This document shows, piece after piece, positions 8,499 through 16,488 of a stretch of 64,000 nucleotides of DNA. Position 1 is the first letter of the stretch, and the number at the start of each line of letters is the position of its first letter. Source of the stretch: Coprousia sp963931435 (lineage in GTDB: Bacteria; Actinomycetota; Coriobacteriia; Coriobacteriales; Coriobacteriaceae); NCBI GenBank assembly GCA_963931435.1, contig OZ007012.1, positions 1,860,001-1,924,000 on the forward strand. Reading direction: 5' to 3'. The translations under genes and the position numbers were made by a program. A model generated the notes under the pieces. The model had not been told where the DNA came from and searched no databases. It saw nothing but the letters and a program-made list of their open reading frames with translations.

Positions 8499-9518
8499 AT
8501 GAAGCACATACTCATCATCGCGACGGGCGGCACCATCGCCTCGACCGAGGACGGCAACGGCCTCTCGCCAGCCCTCTCGGGCGAGGAGCTCGCCGCCTAC
8601 GTGCCCGAGATCCAGGGCCTCTGCACCTGGGACATCGTCCAGCCGATGAACATCGACAGCACCAACATGCAGCCCGCCGACTGGCTGTGCATCCGCGACG
8701 TCATCGCCGCAGAGTACAACACCCACGACGGCTTTCTGGTCCTGCACGGCACCGACACCATGGCCTACACCGCGGCGGCGCTCTCCTACCTCATCCAGGA
8801 CAGCCCCAAGCCCATCGCCCTCACCGGTTCGCAGCGCCCCATGACGAGCTCGTTCACCGACGCCAAGCTCAACGTCTACCAGAGCATGCTCTGGCTCACC
8901 GACGACCGCTCGCGCGACGTGGCCATCGTCTTCGGCGGGCTGGCCATCGCCGGCACCCGCGCGCGCAAGCAGCGCACGCTGAGCACCAACGCCTTCATCA
9001 GCGTGAACTACCCCCCGCTCGCCTACATCCGCAACGACCGCATCCTGCGCAGCGGCTCCCTGGCCGCGCCGAGCAGCCTGCCGGCCGCCACCACGCGCTG
9101 GTACCGCGACCTCGATCCGTGCGTGGCGGTGCTCAAGCTGACGCCGGGCCTGAGCCCGCACCTGTTCGAGACCCTCAAGAGCGAGTACGACGGCATCATC
9201 CTGGAGACGTTCGGCCTGGGCGGCGTGCCCGACTACCTCGGCGACGACCGCTCGTTCAAGGAGGCCATCTTCGATTGGGTCGATTCGGGCCGCATCGTCG
9301 TCATGACGACGCAGGTGCCCGAGGAGGGGCTCGATCTGGGGGTGTACGAGGTGGGCCGCGCCTACGCCGACCATCCGGGGATCCTGCGCGGCGACGACAT
9401 GACCACCGAGGCGCTCGTGGCCAAGACCATGTGGGTGCTCGGCCAGGCGCGCGACGCCGAGGCCGTCGAGCGGCTGTTCTACCGTCCCATCAACTTCGAC
9501 CGCACCGCCATCGCGTAA
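8499..9518 (+). CDS. ansA: Type I L-asparaginase
   Basis: Hydrolyses asparagine to aspartate and ammonia; the type I family is generally cytoplasmic and no signal peptide is present here. 339 residues from ATG 8499, preceded by GAGGGGAAGCGC. The two catalytic threonine motifs are clear: ATGGTIAST at residues 8-16 and LHGTDTMAYTAAAL near residue 82. GSQRPMTSSFTDAKLN is also characteristic. A C-terminal domain contains MTTQVPEEGLDLGVYEVG. Divergent from guaA, convergent with the XRE gene. Intact. Confidence 0.93.
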   Translation: MKHILIIATGGTIASTEDGNGLSPALSGEELAAYVPEIQGLCTWDIVQPMNIDSTNMQPADWLCIRDVIAAEYNTHDGFLVLHGTDTMAYTAAALSYLIQDSPKPIALTGSQRPMTSSFTDAKLNVYQSMLWLTDDRSRDVAIVFGGLAIAGTRARKQRTLSTNAFISVNYPPLAYIRNDRILRSGSLAAPSSLPAATTRWYRDLDPCVAVLKLTPGLSPHLFETLKSEYDGIILETFGLGGVPDYLGDDRSFKEAIFDWVDSGRIVVMTTQVPEEGLDLGVYEVGRAYADHPGILRGDDMTTEALVAKTMWVLGQARDAEAVERLFYRPINFDRTAIA

Positions 9519-9599
9519 CCAAGGCGGGGCGAACCCCGCGTGAGGACGCTGCCGACCCGACGGCCCCTCCCCCATCGTCTTCCCGGGCAGCAGCAACGA

Positions 9600-9620
9600 G
9601 CAGGGGGAATCTCCCCCTGC
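9600..9620 (+). terminator. Hairpin between convergent genes
   Basis: GCAGGGGGA and TCCCCCTGC pair around ATC, 82 bases after the asparaginase stop. No T-run follows, so termination is only presumed from position. Confidence 0.4.
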
Positions 9621-9657
9621 GGCGCGCGAGCGCGGGCGCCGTCTGGACGCCGGAATT

Positions 9658-9867
9658 CTAGCGCAGCAGCTCCGCCGGATGCACGTCGAGACCCGCCGCC
9701 AAGCGGTCCAGCTGGCGCAGGGTGATATTGGCTTGTCCCGTCTCGATGCGGTTGAGGTAGGGGCGGCTGATGTTCACCATCAAGCAGAACTCGGTCTTGG
9801 TGAGTCCCTCCTGCTGGCGCAGCTCGCGCACGCGCCGGCCGACCGTCTGTTCAATCCGCTCTTCCAT
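9658..9867 (-). CDS. XRE-family helix-turn-helix regulator
   Basis: 69 residues that consist almost entirely of an HTH_3 DNA-binding domain: RVRELRQQEGLTKTEFCLMV (helices 1-2) and SRPYLNRIETGQANITLRQL (recognition helix). It starts at ATG 9867 with a poor ribosome site. Its promoter contains two overlapping inverted repeats around a TATAGT -10, consistent with autorepression. No partner toxin is seen; the neighbouring region to the right has no gene, so it stands alone. The target beyond its own promoter is unknown. Confidence 0.85.
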   Translation of the reverse strand: MEERIEQTVGRRVRELRQQEGLTKTEFCLMVNISRPYLNRIETGQANITLRQLDRLAAGLDVHPAELLR

Positions 9868-9896
9868 AGCCCGAGTGTGCAGAATCGCGCAGGTAG

Positions 9897-9926
9897 GGAC
9901 GTAAACTATAGGCTACGTCCGACGTA
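9897..9926 (-). promoter_or_regulatory. Promoter and operator of the XRE gene
   Basis: GGACGTA-N10-TACGTCC (9897-9903 and 9914-9920) encloses a minus-strand -10 TATAGT (9905-9910). A second repeat, TACGTC-C-GACGTA (9914-9926), overlaps its upstream arm. Half-site: GACGTA. A dimer here would cover the -10, as expected for autorepression. Confidence 0.65.
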
Positions 9927-9927
9927 A

Positions 9928-10360
9928 TGAGCACAGTTGCTTTATGGAATGAAAGATATCAGAATTCGCAGTTCAGCTGCAGTGCATGTAGGGTGTTATT
10001 TAAATCTACACGATGCTGGGGCGAAAACTGCGCGTCATCCCCTGCCAACATCCTGCCCAAGCCGCATCGTCCAGGCGCCGTCGATCCGAACAACCCCTGC
10101 GGAGCGCCGCCCGCCCCGCACCCGACGCCCGGCCGCCCGGCCCTGGAATCACGGGGCCGCACGCGGCGCCGTGACCGCCATGCCGATACCGCCTCCCCCT
10201 TGGACGGGAAGCCGAGCGCGTCCTGCTGGAAGGGAGGGGTTCCCATCGCGCAGCAGCAGCGGCCTCCCATCGAATGGGCGGACCGAACACGATAAGCAGC
10301 AATTCAAGGGGTGGCGCGTCCCACGGCAGCCGATCGGGCGCCGGGGGACGCCGCCTCAGC
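9928..10360. other. Gene-free stretch
   Basis: No supported gene. The first 100 bases are AT-richer (GATATCAGAATTCGC and GTGTTATTTAAATC), the rest is GC-rich with compositional frames only. No terminator for ychF with a T-run is seen. Confidence 0.4.
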
Positions 10361-11437
10361 CTACACGTTGAAGCGGAAGTGCACCACGTCGCCGTCGGCC
10401 ATGACGTAGTCCTTGCCCTCCATGCGCAGCTTGCCGGCCGCGCGGGCGCCCTGCTCGCCCCCGAGCTCGATGTAGTCGTCGTAGGCGATGACCTCGGCCT
10501 TGATGAACCCGCGTTCGAAATCGGAGTGGATGACGCCGGCGGCCTGCGGAGCGGTGGCACCGGCGCGTACCGTCCACGCCTTGACCTCCATCTCGCCGGC
10601 TGTGAAGAACGACTGGAGCCCCAGCAGGCGGTAGGCAGCGCGGGCGAGCACCTCCAGGCCGGGGCGCTCGAGTCCCAGCGTCTCCAGATACTCGGCAGCC
10701 TCCTCGGGGTCGAGCTCCGAGAGCTCGGCCTCGACCTTGGCGCAGATGGGGATCGGCGCCACGCCGTCGATGGGCGCGAGCTCCTCGCCCAACATGTCCT
10801 CGTCCACGTTCGCGACGTAGAGGATCGGCTTCATGGTGAGCAGGAACAGCCCCTTGGCGGCAGCGCGCTCCTCGGGCGTCATCTCCATGGTGGCCGCGCG
10901 GTTGCCCTCGTTCAGCCACGCCAGCAGGCGGCGCGCCACCTCGAACTTGGGCGCCAGCTCGCGGTCGCGCTTGGCCTCCTTCTCCAGCTTGGGCAGCTGC
11001 TTCTCGAGCGAGCCCATGTCGGCCAGAATCAGCTCGGTCATGATGGTGTCGGCGTCGGCTGCCGGATCGACGAACGCGCCCACGCGCCCCACCTCGCGCA
11101 TGACGTTGGGATCCTTGAAGTAGCGCACCACCTCGCAGATGGCATCGGTCTCGCGGATGTTGGCGAGGAACTGGTTGCCCAGGCCCTCCCCCTCGTTGGC
11201 GCCCTTGACCAGGCCCGCGATATCCACGAACTCGACCGTTGCGGGCACGATGCGGCCCGGATGCACGATATCGGCCAGCGCCTGAAGGCGGTCGTCGGGC
11301 ACGTTCACCACGCCCACGTTGGGATCGATGGTGGCGAAGGGATAGTTGGCCGCAAGTCCGCCCTTCTTGGTGAGCGCGGTGAAGAGCGTGGACTTTCCCA
11401 CGTTGGGCAGGCCGACGATTCCGATGGATAGCGCCAC
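10361..11437 (-). CDS. ychF: Obg-like ATPase YchF
   Basis: Ribosome-associated P-loop ATPase of the OLA1/YchF family. 358 residues. GTG 11437 is chosen as start because it gives the family's normal N-terminus (VALSIGIVGLPNVGKSTLF, Walker A at residues 9-16) and follows AGGAAG; the upstream extension is not family-like. Next comes YPFATIDPNVGVV (switch region) and a coiled-coil section (EKQLPKLEKEAKRDRELAP). The C-terminal TGS domain ends KDYVMADGDVVHFRFNV, as expected. Single gene downstream of a terminator. Confidence 0.95.
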   Translation of the reverse strand: MALSIGIVGLPNVGKSTLFTALTKKGGLAANYPFATIDPNVGVVNVPDDRLQALADIVHPGRIVPATVEFVDIAGLVKGANEGEGLGNQFLANIRETDAICEVVRYFKDPNVMREVGRVGAFVDPAADADTIMTELILADMGSLEKQLPKLEKEAKRDRELAPKFEVARRLLAWLNEGNRAATMEMTPEERAAAKGLFLLTMKPILYVANVDEDMLGEELAPIDGVAPIPICAKVEAELSELDPEEAAEYLETLGLERPGLEVLARAAYRLLGLQSFFTAGEMEVKAWTVRAGATAPQAAGVIHSDFERGFIKAEVIAYDDYIELGGEQGARAAGKLRMEGKDYVMADGDVVHFRFNV

Positions 11438-11455
11438 GAGGGCTTCCTTTCTCAC

Positions 11456-11490
11456 AAAAGGGCGGCGCCGCACCAAAGGCGACGCCGCCC
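11456..11490 (-). terminator. Terminator between the DUF4234 gene and ychF
   Basis: On the minus strand GGGCGGCG pairs with CGCCGCCC across about 15 bases and is followed by TTTTG. Confidence 0.65.
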
Positions 11491-11566
11491 CACCCGTACG
11501 CATTCGGTAGGTATTATACGGCAGCCGCCGCGGGCGCGCCCGCGCTCCGGCGGCACCGACAGGACC

Positions 11567-12184
11567 CTAGTAGTTGAACCCGCTGCCGCCGAACGTACGC
11601 GCGTTGTACGCTACCGCGAGCGCGTTGGTGTTCTTGATGACGATGTGCATCGCGACGAACGGGCCGATGAAGCACAGCACGATGCCGAAGATGTCCCACA
11701 TGAGCACCGTGGTGCCGTTCTCCTGGAACATGAGGCCGTAGCGCGGCGCGTTGCGCTGCAGGCGGTTGCCGATCTTGTACAGCCACCACAGGTTGTAGAT
11801 GCCGCACGTGAAGAACGACAACAGGATGTAAGCGGCCAGCCCCCCCGTCTTCTCGCCATCGCCGTCGCACATCATGTTGAGGTCGCGCGCGATGGAGTAC
11901 ACGAACCAGTACCCGTAGAAGCCGCAGGTCACGATCGAGAGCACGATGTAGGCGATGAGGCTGCGGTCGGTCTTGACCGGCGACTTGGGCCCCAGGGAGC
12001 CGGACTGTATGGGTCCGGTCGACCAGGTCTCCTGCGGCGGCTGCTGCGGGGTGACGGGCGTCTGCGGCGCGTAACTCTGCTGCGCCGCACCTCCCGCGGG
12101 CGCCGCGCCGGCAAGACGCGTTCCGCACTTGTTGCAGAACTGGGTGCCATCGGCTATCTGGTTTCCGCAATTAGGACAAAACAT
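11567..12184 (-). CDS. Zinc-ribbon membrane protein with DUF4234
   Basis: 205 residues from ATG 12184. An N-terminal zinc ribbon (CPNCGNQIADGTQFCNKCG) is followed by a Pro/Gln-rich linker and a DUF4234 membrane domain of about three helices (AYIVLSIVTCGFYGYWFVY; AAYILLSFFTCGIYNLWWLY; MWDIFGIVLCFIGPFVAMHI). The repeated TCGFY/TCGIY signature is typical. The role of the family is unknown; the zinc ribbon should face the cytoplasm. It shares its start with other MFCPxCG proteins in the window. Own terminator downstream. Confidence 0.85.
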   Translation of the reverse strand: MFCPNCGNQIADGTQFCNKCGTRLAGAAPAGGAAQQSYAPQTPVTPQQPPQETWSTGPIQSGSLGPKSPVKTDRSLIAYIVLSIVTCGFYGYWFVYSIARDLNMMCDGDGEKTGGLAAYILLSFFTCGIYNLWWLYKIGNRLQRNAPRYGLMFQENGTTVLMWDIFGIVLCFIGPFVAMHIVIKNTNALAVAYNARTFGGSGFNY

Positions 12185-12288
12185 GGCAAGCCCCCAAGCT
12201 TCGCGATCCATCCTTCATAGCGTCTCCACATTAGTAAGACGCTCGAAGCCTGTCAAGCGATGCGCGGCGCGGCGACGGCTTGAAACAA

Positions 12289-12837
12289 TCAGAGTCCCAG
12301 GGCCGCGCGCAGGGCGCGCAGCGTCCCCAACCAGCCAGGAGACGCCACGTTGACCACGTCGCCCTCCCCCGCCGCGTCCACAAGCAGGGCGAGGTCGTGC
12401 GGCGTCGCCAGGCGCCACGCCCAGAGCGCGATACACGCGACCAGGCCCGCCGCCATGAGCGCCGTGCACGCCCACCGCACCGCGCGGCGCGTCGCCAACC
12501 CGTGCGCCACCGCCGCGGCGATCACCAGCGGCACGAGCCAGAACAGGGGGTGGTAGGCGAACGCCCGGTCGAAGTGGAGCTGCAACGCCTCCAGCCAGGC
12601 GCGCGTCATACCGCATCCAGGGCACGAGACGCCCGTGGCGAACTTGATGGGACAGCCGATCCCCAGAAGGGCGAGCACCAGCGCCGCCGCGCCCACGACC
12701 GCGACGAGCGAGGCGCACTCGCGCGCGAAGCGCCCCAACATGTCCGCGCGCCCCGCGACGCCCCGCTCCGAGGTCCCCTGCATGCGGCCGCCGGACGCGT
12801 CCCCGGGACGCGCCAGACGGGGCGAGGGCTCACTCAT
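12289..12837 (-). CDS. DUF2752 membrane protein
   Basis: 182 residues from ATG 12837, which overlaps the end of the 4Fe-4S protein gene by 8 bases, so translation is probably coupled; later ATGs at 12783 or 12741 are possible. The DUF2752 signature GCPIKFATGVSCPGCGMTRA is complete, with three or four membrane helices (SLVAVVGAAALVLALLGIG; LFWLVPLVIAAAVAHG; ALMAAGLVACIALWAWRLA). The function of this family is not known. Grouping with an iron-sulfur protein is noted but not interpreted. Confidence 0.8.
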   Translation of the reverse strand: MSEPSPRLARPGDASGGRMQGTSERGVAGRADMLGRFARECASLVAVVGAAALVLALLGIGCPIKFATGVSCPGCGMTRAWLEALQLHFDRAFAYHPLFWLVPLVIAAAVAHGLATRRAVRWACTALMAAGLVACIALWAWRLATPHDLALLVDAAGEGDVVNVASPGWLGTLRALRAALGL

Positions 12838-14101
12838 CGGCCAGCTTCTCCACGCGGTCGAGCACGGCGTCGAGCTTCTTCTTGGCCTCGGCCTTCGCCT
12901 TGGCCGCATCCGCCCGCGCCCGGGCCGCCTCGACGGCGCGCTTCTCGGCCTCGGCATCGGGTACCACCAGGTCGGACGCGTCGTGCTCGACCAGATGCAG
13001 CGCGTGCTCGGGGCAGACCTCGGCGCACAGGCCGCAGCCCACGCAGTAGGTCGCCTCCACGGTGAAGCGCCCCGCCCCCACCAGATCACAGGCGTAGAGC
13101 GGGCAGGCGCGCACGCAGTCCCCGCACATGGTGCACTTGGAGAAGTCGCATTCCGGCGTGCTCACGCGGATGTTCTTCGCGAGCTTGGGATGCGCCTGCA
13201 GCGTCGAGAGCATGAGTTGGCGTCCCTGCGTGAGAATGCGGCGGCGCTTCTGCGACGTGGTGCCCGTCGCCTGGGAGAGCGTGCGCTCGAGCGCCGTGAT
13301 ACGGCTCGTGTGCTCCTTCAGGCGCTGGCTCACCGTGGCGACGGCTGCCGCAGCCGGGTTGAACTTGGAGACCGCGAGCCCCGTGGTGCGCTTGATGTTG
13401 TCGATGAACTCCTTGCGCTCGAACTCGCGGCGCTTCTCGCACTTGAGCGCGGAGGCGTCCACCTCGAGCCCCATGCCGGTGCCGGCCCACTCCTCGGCCG
13501 TGGCGATGGCCTCTCCCATCATGTCCTCGCCGCCGGTGTTGCGGCACTTGTCGCAGATGCCGAGCGGCAGGTAGACGCTCACGTTGGGATAGTCGGCCAT
13601 GATGGAGAACCAGGTCTCGGCGGTCACGTCGCCCACGCAGGCGATGACCACCTCGTTCTCGCGCGGGAGGCGCTTCAGGGCGCGGGTGCAGGTGACGTAG
13701 GCGGTGTTGTGCGCCGCCGCGGCCGCCGCGATGGCGTCGTAGAGCTTCTTGGGCGCCAGGCGCGGCGAGACGAACGCCTCGGTGGGGCATACCGGCACGC
13801 ACAGGCCGCACTTGCGGCAGCTGTCGAGGATGTTGATCTCGCCGTCGTCCACCTCGATGGCGTGCACCGGGCAGGCCTGCTCGCAGCGACGGCAGGTGCT
13901 CTTCTCGGACTTGCAGGCCAGGCACGGCAGCGTGTTGGCACGCGGCCGCTCCTTGTAGTCGGCGGGGTTCCACTCCTTCACCGGGGCGCCCGTGGCCGTC
14001 CCCAGAAGCGAGTCGGTCACGCCGCCCAACGGGTCCTTCAAGCTGCTCAGACCCTTGCTGATGTCGATGATGTCGTCGAGTAGATCGTGGCTCTGCGCCA
14101 T
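12830..14101 (-). CDS. Protein with two pairs of 4Fe-4S ferredoxin motifs
   Basis: 423 residues, ATG after GGGGAGGCAGC. The N-terminal module has CLACKSEKSTCRRCEQACPV and CRKCGLCVPVCPTEAF. The central part contains CVGDVTAETWFSIMADYPN and a Cys pair in GICDKCRNTGGED. The C-terminal ferredoxin module has CTMCGDCVRACPLYACDL and CVGCGLCAEVCPEHAL, then an alanine/lysine-rich coiled coil to the end. It is soluble and probably an electron-transfer protein; similar proteins are common in Coriobacteriia. Substrate and partners unknown. It overlaps the DUF2752 gene. Confidence 0.85.
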   Translation of the reverse strand: MAQSHDLLDDIIDISKGLSSLKDPLGGVTDSLLGTATGAPVKEWNPADYKERPRANTLPCLACKSEKSTCRRCEQACPVHAIEVDDGEINILDSCRKCGLCVPVCPTEAFVSPRLAPKKLYDAIAAAAAAHNTAYVTCTRALKRLPRENEVVIACVGDVTAETWFSIMADYPNVSVYLPLGICDKCRNTGGEDMMGEAIATAEEWAGTGMGLEVDASALKCEKRREFERKEFIDNIKRTTGLAVSKFNPAAAAVATVSQRLKEHTSRITALERTLSQATGTTSQKRRRILTQGRQLMLSTLQAHPKLAKNIRVSTPECDFSKCTMCGDCVRACPLYACDLVGAGRFTVEATYCVGCGLCAEVCPEHALHLVEHDASDLVVPDAEAEKRAVEAARARADAAKAKAEAKKKLDAVLDRVEKLADE

Positions 14102-14279
14102 GCTGCCTCCCCGTGGTCGCCGCCTGACGCTCTATTGTACGGCAAGCAGCCCGGGCGGTCGCACCCCACGGCCCGGACACACGGGCGCAACAGATGCTCC
14201 GGCGCGACGTGGCACGGAACCGGGGGCAATCCGCGAGCGCACCAACCTTTATCCGCCCTGTGCGCGGGGCTTAAACGCA

Positions 14280-14366
14280 GGGAGGCCCCGGAGGGCTTCC
14301 GGGGTAAACAATCCGCAGGCGCTTCAGCGCCGAGGACGTTTGCCACGGAACCCTCCGGGGCCTCCC
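14280..14366 (-). other. Structured element, copy 1, downstream of groEL
   Basis: Read in the groEL sense it starts 26 bases after the stop. Perfect 16-bp outer arms (14280-14295 and 14351-14366) plus TTCC/GGAA enclose the second stem GGCAAAC/GTTTACC, then ACGTCCTC, the hairpin GGCGC-TGAA-GCGCC and CTGCGGATT. The core ACGTCCTC plus CTGCGGATT recurs at 56550-56626 with different but still pairing stems. No T-run follows. It may be a 3'-UTR RNA structure, an interspersed repeat or a small RNA. Confidence 0.7.
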
Positions 14367-14392
14367 GGACGGAGCTTTAAGGCCTGCGCGCC

Positions 14393-16030
14393 TTAGTACA
14401 TGCCGCCACCCTGCTGGTTGGCGGTAGCAGCCGCGATGGCATCCTCAAGCTGCGTGTTCTTCGGCACGTCGGTGACGGTGGCCTCGGTGATGAGGATGAG
14501 GCTGGCCACGGAGGCGGCGTTCTGCAGCGTGGTGCGGGTGACCTTGACCGGGTCGAGCACGCCCATCTCGATCATGTCGCCCCACTCACCGGTGGCGGAG
14601 TTTAGGCCCTGGCCAGCCGGCAGGCCGGCGACCTTGTCCACCACGACGGCACCCTCGTAGCCGGCGTTCTTGGCGATGGTTGCCACGGGCGCGTTCAGCG
14701 CCTTCTTGACGATGTCGATGCCGATCTGCTCCTCGGGATCGGAGACCTCGATCTTGTCGAGCGCAGGCGCGGCGTCCATGAAGGCCACGCCGCCGCCGGC
14801 GACGATGCCCTCCTCGACCGCGGCACGGGTCGCCTGCAGGGCGTCCTCGACGCGATGCTTGATCTCCTTGAGCTCGGACTCGGTGGCAGCGCCCACCTTG
14901 ATGACGGCCACGCCACCGGAGAGCTTGGCCAGACGCTCCTGGAGCTTCTCGCGGTCGAACTCGGAATCGGTGTGCTCCAGCTCGGCCTTGATCTGCGCCA
15001 CGCGGGCCTCGATGGCCTCCTTGGTGCCTGCGCCGCCCACGATGGTGGTGTTGTCCTTGGTGACGGTCACGGTCTTGGCGGTGCCGAGCATGTCAGCCGT
15101 GATGTCGGCGATCTTGATGCCCAGCTCGTCGAGCGCGGCCTGGCCGCCGGTGAGGGTGGCGATGTCCTCGAGCATGCGCTTGCGGCGGTCGCCGTAGCCC
15201 GGGGCCTTGACGGCGCAGACGCTGAGAGCGCCACGGATCTTGTTGAGCACGAGCGTGGGCAGGGCCTCACCCTCGATGTCCTCGGCGATGATGAGCAGGC
15301 TCTTGCCGGCGCGGCTCACGGCCTCGAGCACGGGCATGATGTCCTGCACGTTGGAGATCTTCTGGTCGGTGATGAGGATGTAGGGATCCTTGAGCGAGCA
15401 CTCCATACGATCGTTGTCGGTCACGAAGTACGCGGAGACGTAGCCCTTGTCGAACTGCATGCCCTCGACGGTGTCAATCTCGATGTCGAAGGTCTGGCCG
15501 TCCTCGACGGTGATGACGCCGTCCTTGCCCACGACGTCCATGGCGTCGGAGATCTTGGCACCCACGTTGGGGTCGCCGGCCGAGATGGTGCCGACCGAAG
15601 CGATCTGCTCCTTGGTCTCAACGGGCTGAGCCTGCTCCTTCATGGCGTCGACGGCGGCGCGGACGGCCTTGTCGATGCCGCGGCGGATGGCCAGCGGGTT
15701 GGCGCCAGCGGCCACGTTCTTGAGGCCGTCGTTGACGATGACCTGCGCCAGCAGCGTGGCGGTGGTGGTGCCGTCACCCACGGTGTCGTTGGTCTTGGTG
15801 GCGACCTCCTTCACCAGCTGGGCGCCCATGTTCTCGATCTTGTCCTCGAGCTCGATCTCCTTGGCGACGGAGACGCCGTCGTTGGTGATGGTGGGAGCGC
15901 CGTAGGAGCGCTCGAGCGCCACGTAGCGGCCCTTGGGGCCCATGGTGACGGTGACCGCGTCGGCCAGCTTGTTCACGCCGCGGGCGAGCTTGGTGCGCGC
16001 CGCGGTATCGAAGGTGATGTCTTTAGCCAT
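14393..16030 (-). CDS. groL: Chaperonin GroEL
   Basis: 545 residues, the normal length. The start MAKDITFDTAARTKLARGVN and the Gly/Met tail QQGGGMY are typical. ATP-binding motif GDGTTTATLLAQ lies near residue 86, the apical domain contains ILITDQKISNVQDIMPVLE, and ALNAPVATIAKNAGYEGAVV lies near the C-terminus. It forms the ATP-driven folding chamber with GroES, whose gene is 53 bases upstream in the same operon. Intact. No second groEL is in the window. Confidence 0.98.
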   Translation of the reverse strand: MAKDITFDTAARTKLARGVNKLADAVTVTMGPKGRYVALERSYGAPTITNDGVSVAKEIELEDKIENMGAQLVKEVATKTNDTVGDGTTTATLLAQVIVNDGLKNVAAGANPLAIRRGIDKAVRAAVDAMKEQAQPVETKEQIASVGTISAGDPNVGAKISDAMDVVGKDGVITVEDGQTFDIEIDTVEGMQFDKGYVSAYFVTDNDRMECSLKDPYILITDQKISNVQDIMPVLEAVSRAGKSLLIIAEDIEGEALPTLVLNKIRGALSVCAVKAPGYGDRRKRMLEDIATLTGGQAALDELGIKIADITADMLGTAKTVTVTKDNTTIVGGAGTKEAIEARVAQIKAELEHTDSEFDREKLQERLAKLSGGVAVIKVGAATESELKEIKHRVEDALQATRAAVEEGIVAGGGVAFMDAAPALDKIEVSDPEEQIGIDIVKKALNAPVATIAKNAGYEGAVVVDKVAGLPAGQGLNSATGEWGDMIEMGVLDPVKVTRTTLQNAASVASLILITEATVTDVPKNTQLEDAIAAATANQQGGGMY

Positions 16031-16083
16031 GATGTTGTTCCTCCTTGACAGGATGAGTTACCCGATTGGTCGCGTCGTGCGCG

Positions 16084-16371
16084 CTACTCGACGATGGCGT
16101 AGATGTCGTCGGCGCGGAGCAGCAGGTAGTCCTCGCCGTCGACCTTGACCTCGTTGCCACCGAACTTGCCGTAGATCACGCGGTCGCCCACGTGGACGTC
16201 CATCGGCATGCGCTCGCCGGCATCGTTGAGCTTGCCCGCGCCCACCGCGACGACCTCGCCGCGCTGCGGCTTCTCCTGGGCGTTGCTGGCGATGTAGAGG
16301 CCCGAGGCGGTCTTCTGCTCAGCGGCATCGGGCTTGACCAGAATGCGATCTCCAAGCGGCTTGAGACTCAT
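16084..16371 (-). CDS. groS: Co-chaperonin GroES
   Basis: 95 residues from ATG 16371 behind AAGGAGG; the frame extends further upstream but without family similarity. The start SLKPLGDRILVKPD, the mobile-loop region ASGLYIASNAQEKPQRGEVV and the C-terminal DYLLLRADDIYAIVE are standard. First gene of groES-groEL. The upstream promoter lacks visible CIRCE or HAIR repeats, so the usual HrcA or HspR control is not evident in the sequence. Confidence 0.97.
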   Translation of the reverse strand: MSLKPLGDRILVKPDAAEQKTASGLYIASNAQEKPQRGEVVAVGAGKLNDAGERMPMDVHVGDRVIYGKFGGNEVKVDGEDYLLLRADDIYAIVE

Positions 16372-16442
16372 AGGTGATTCCTCCTTCGCTGGTTGCCGGG
16401 CGCGGGGCGCCCGCGGCATCCATGCCTTTACGTACGCAGAGA

Positions 16443-16471
16443 ATAGTACCCATGAATCGAGACTTATACAA
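16443..16471 (-). promoter_or_regulatory. Probable groES-groEL promoter
   Basis: Minus-strand TTGTAT (16466-16471) and TACTAT (16443-16448) are spaced by 17 bases, about 70 bases before groES. Neither the CIRCE inverted repeat nor the CTTGAGT HspR half-site is visible between the promoter and the start. Confidence 0.5.
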
Positions 16472-16488
16472 CGGTGATGCAAAAAATC

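Noticed and set aside
9927..10371. Plus-strand frames beginning near 9927
   Set aside because: No ribosome site, compositional second half, and no similarity to known domains.
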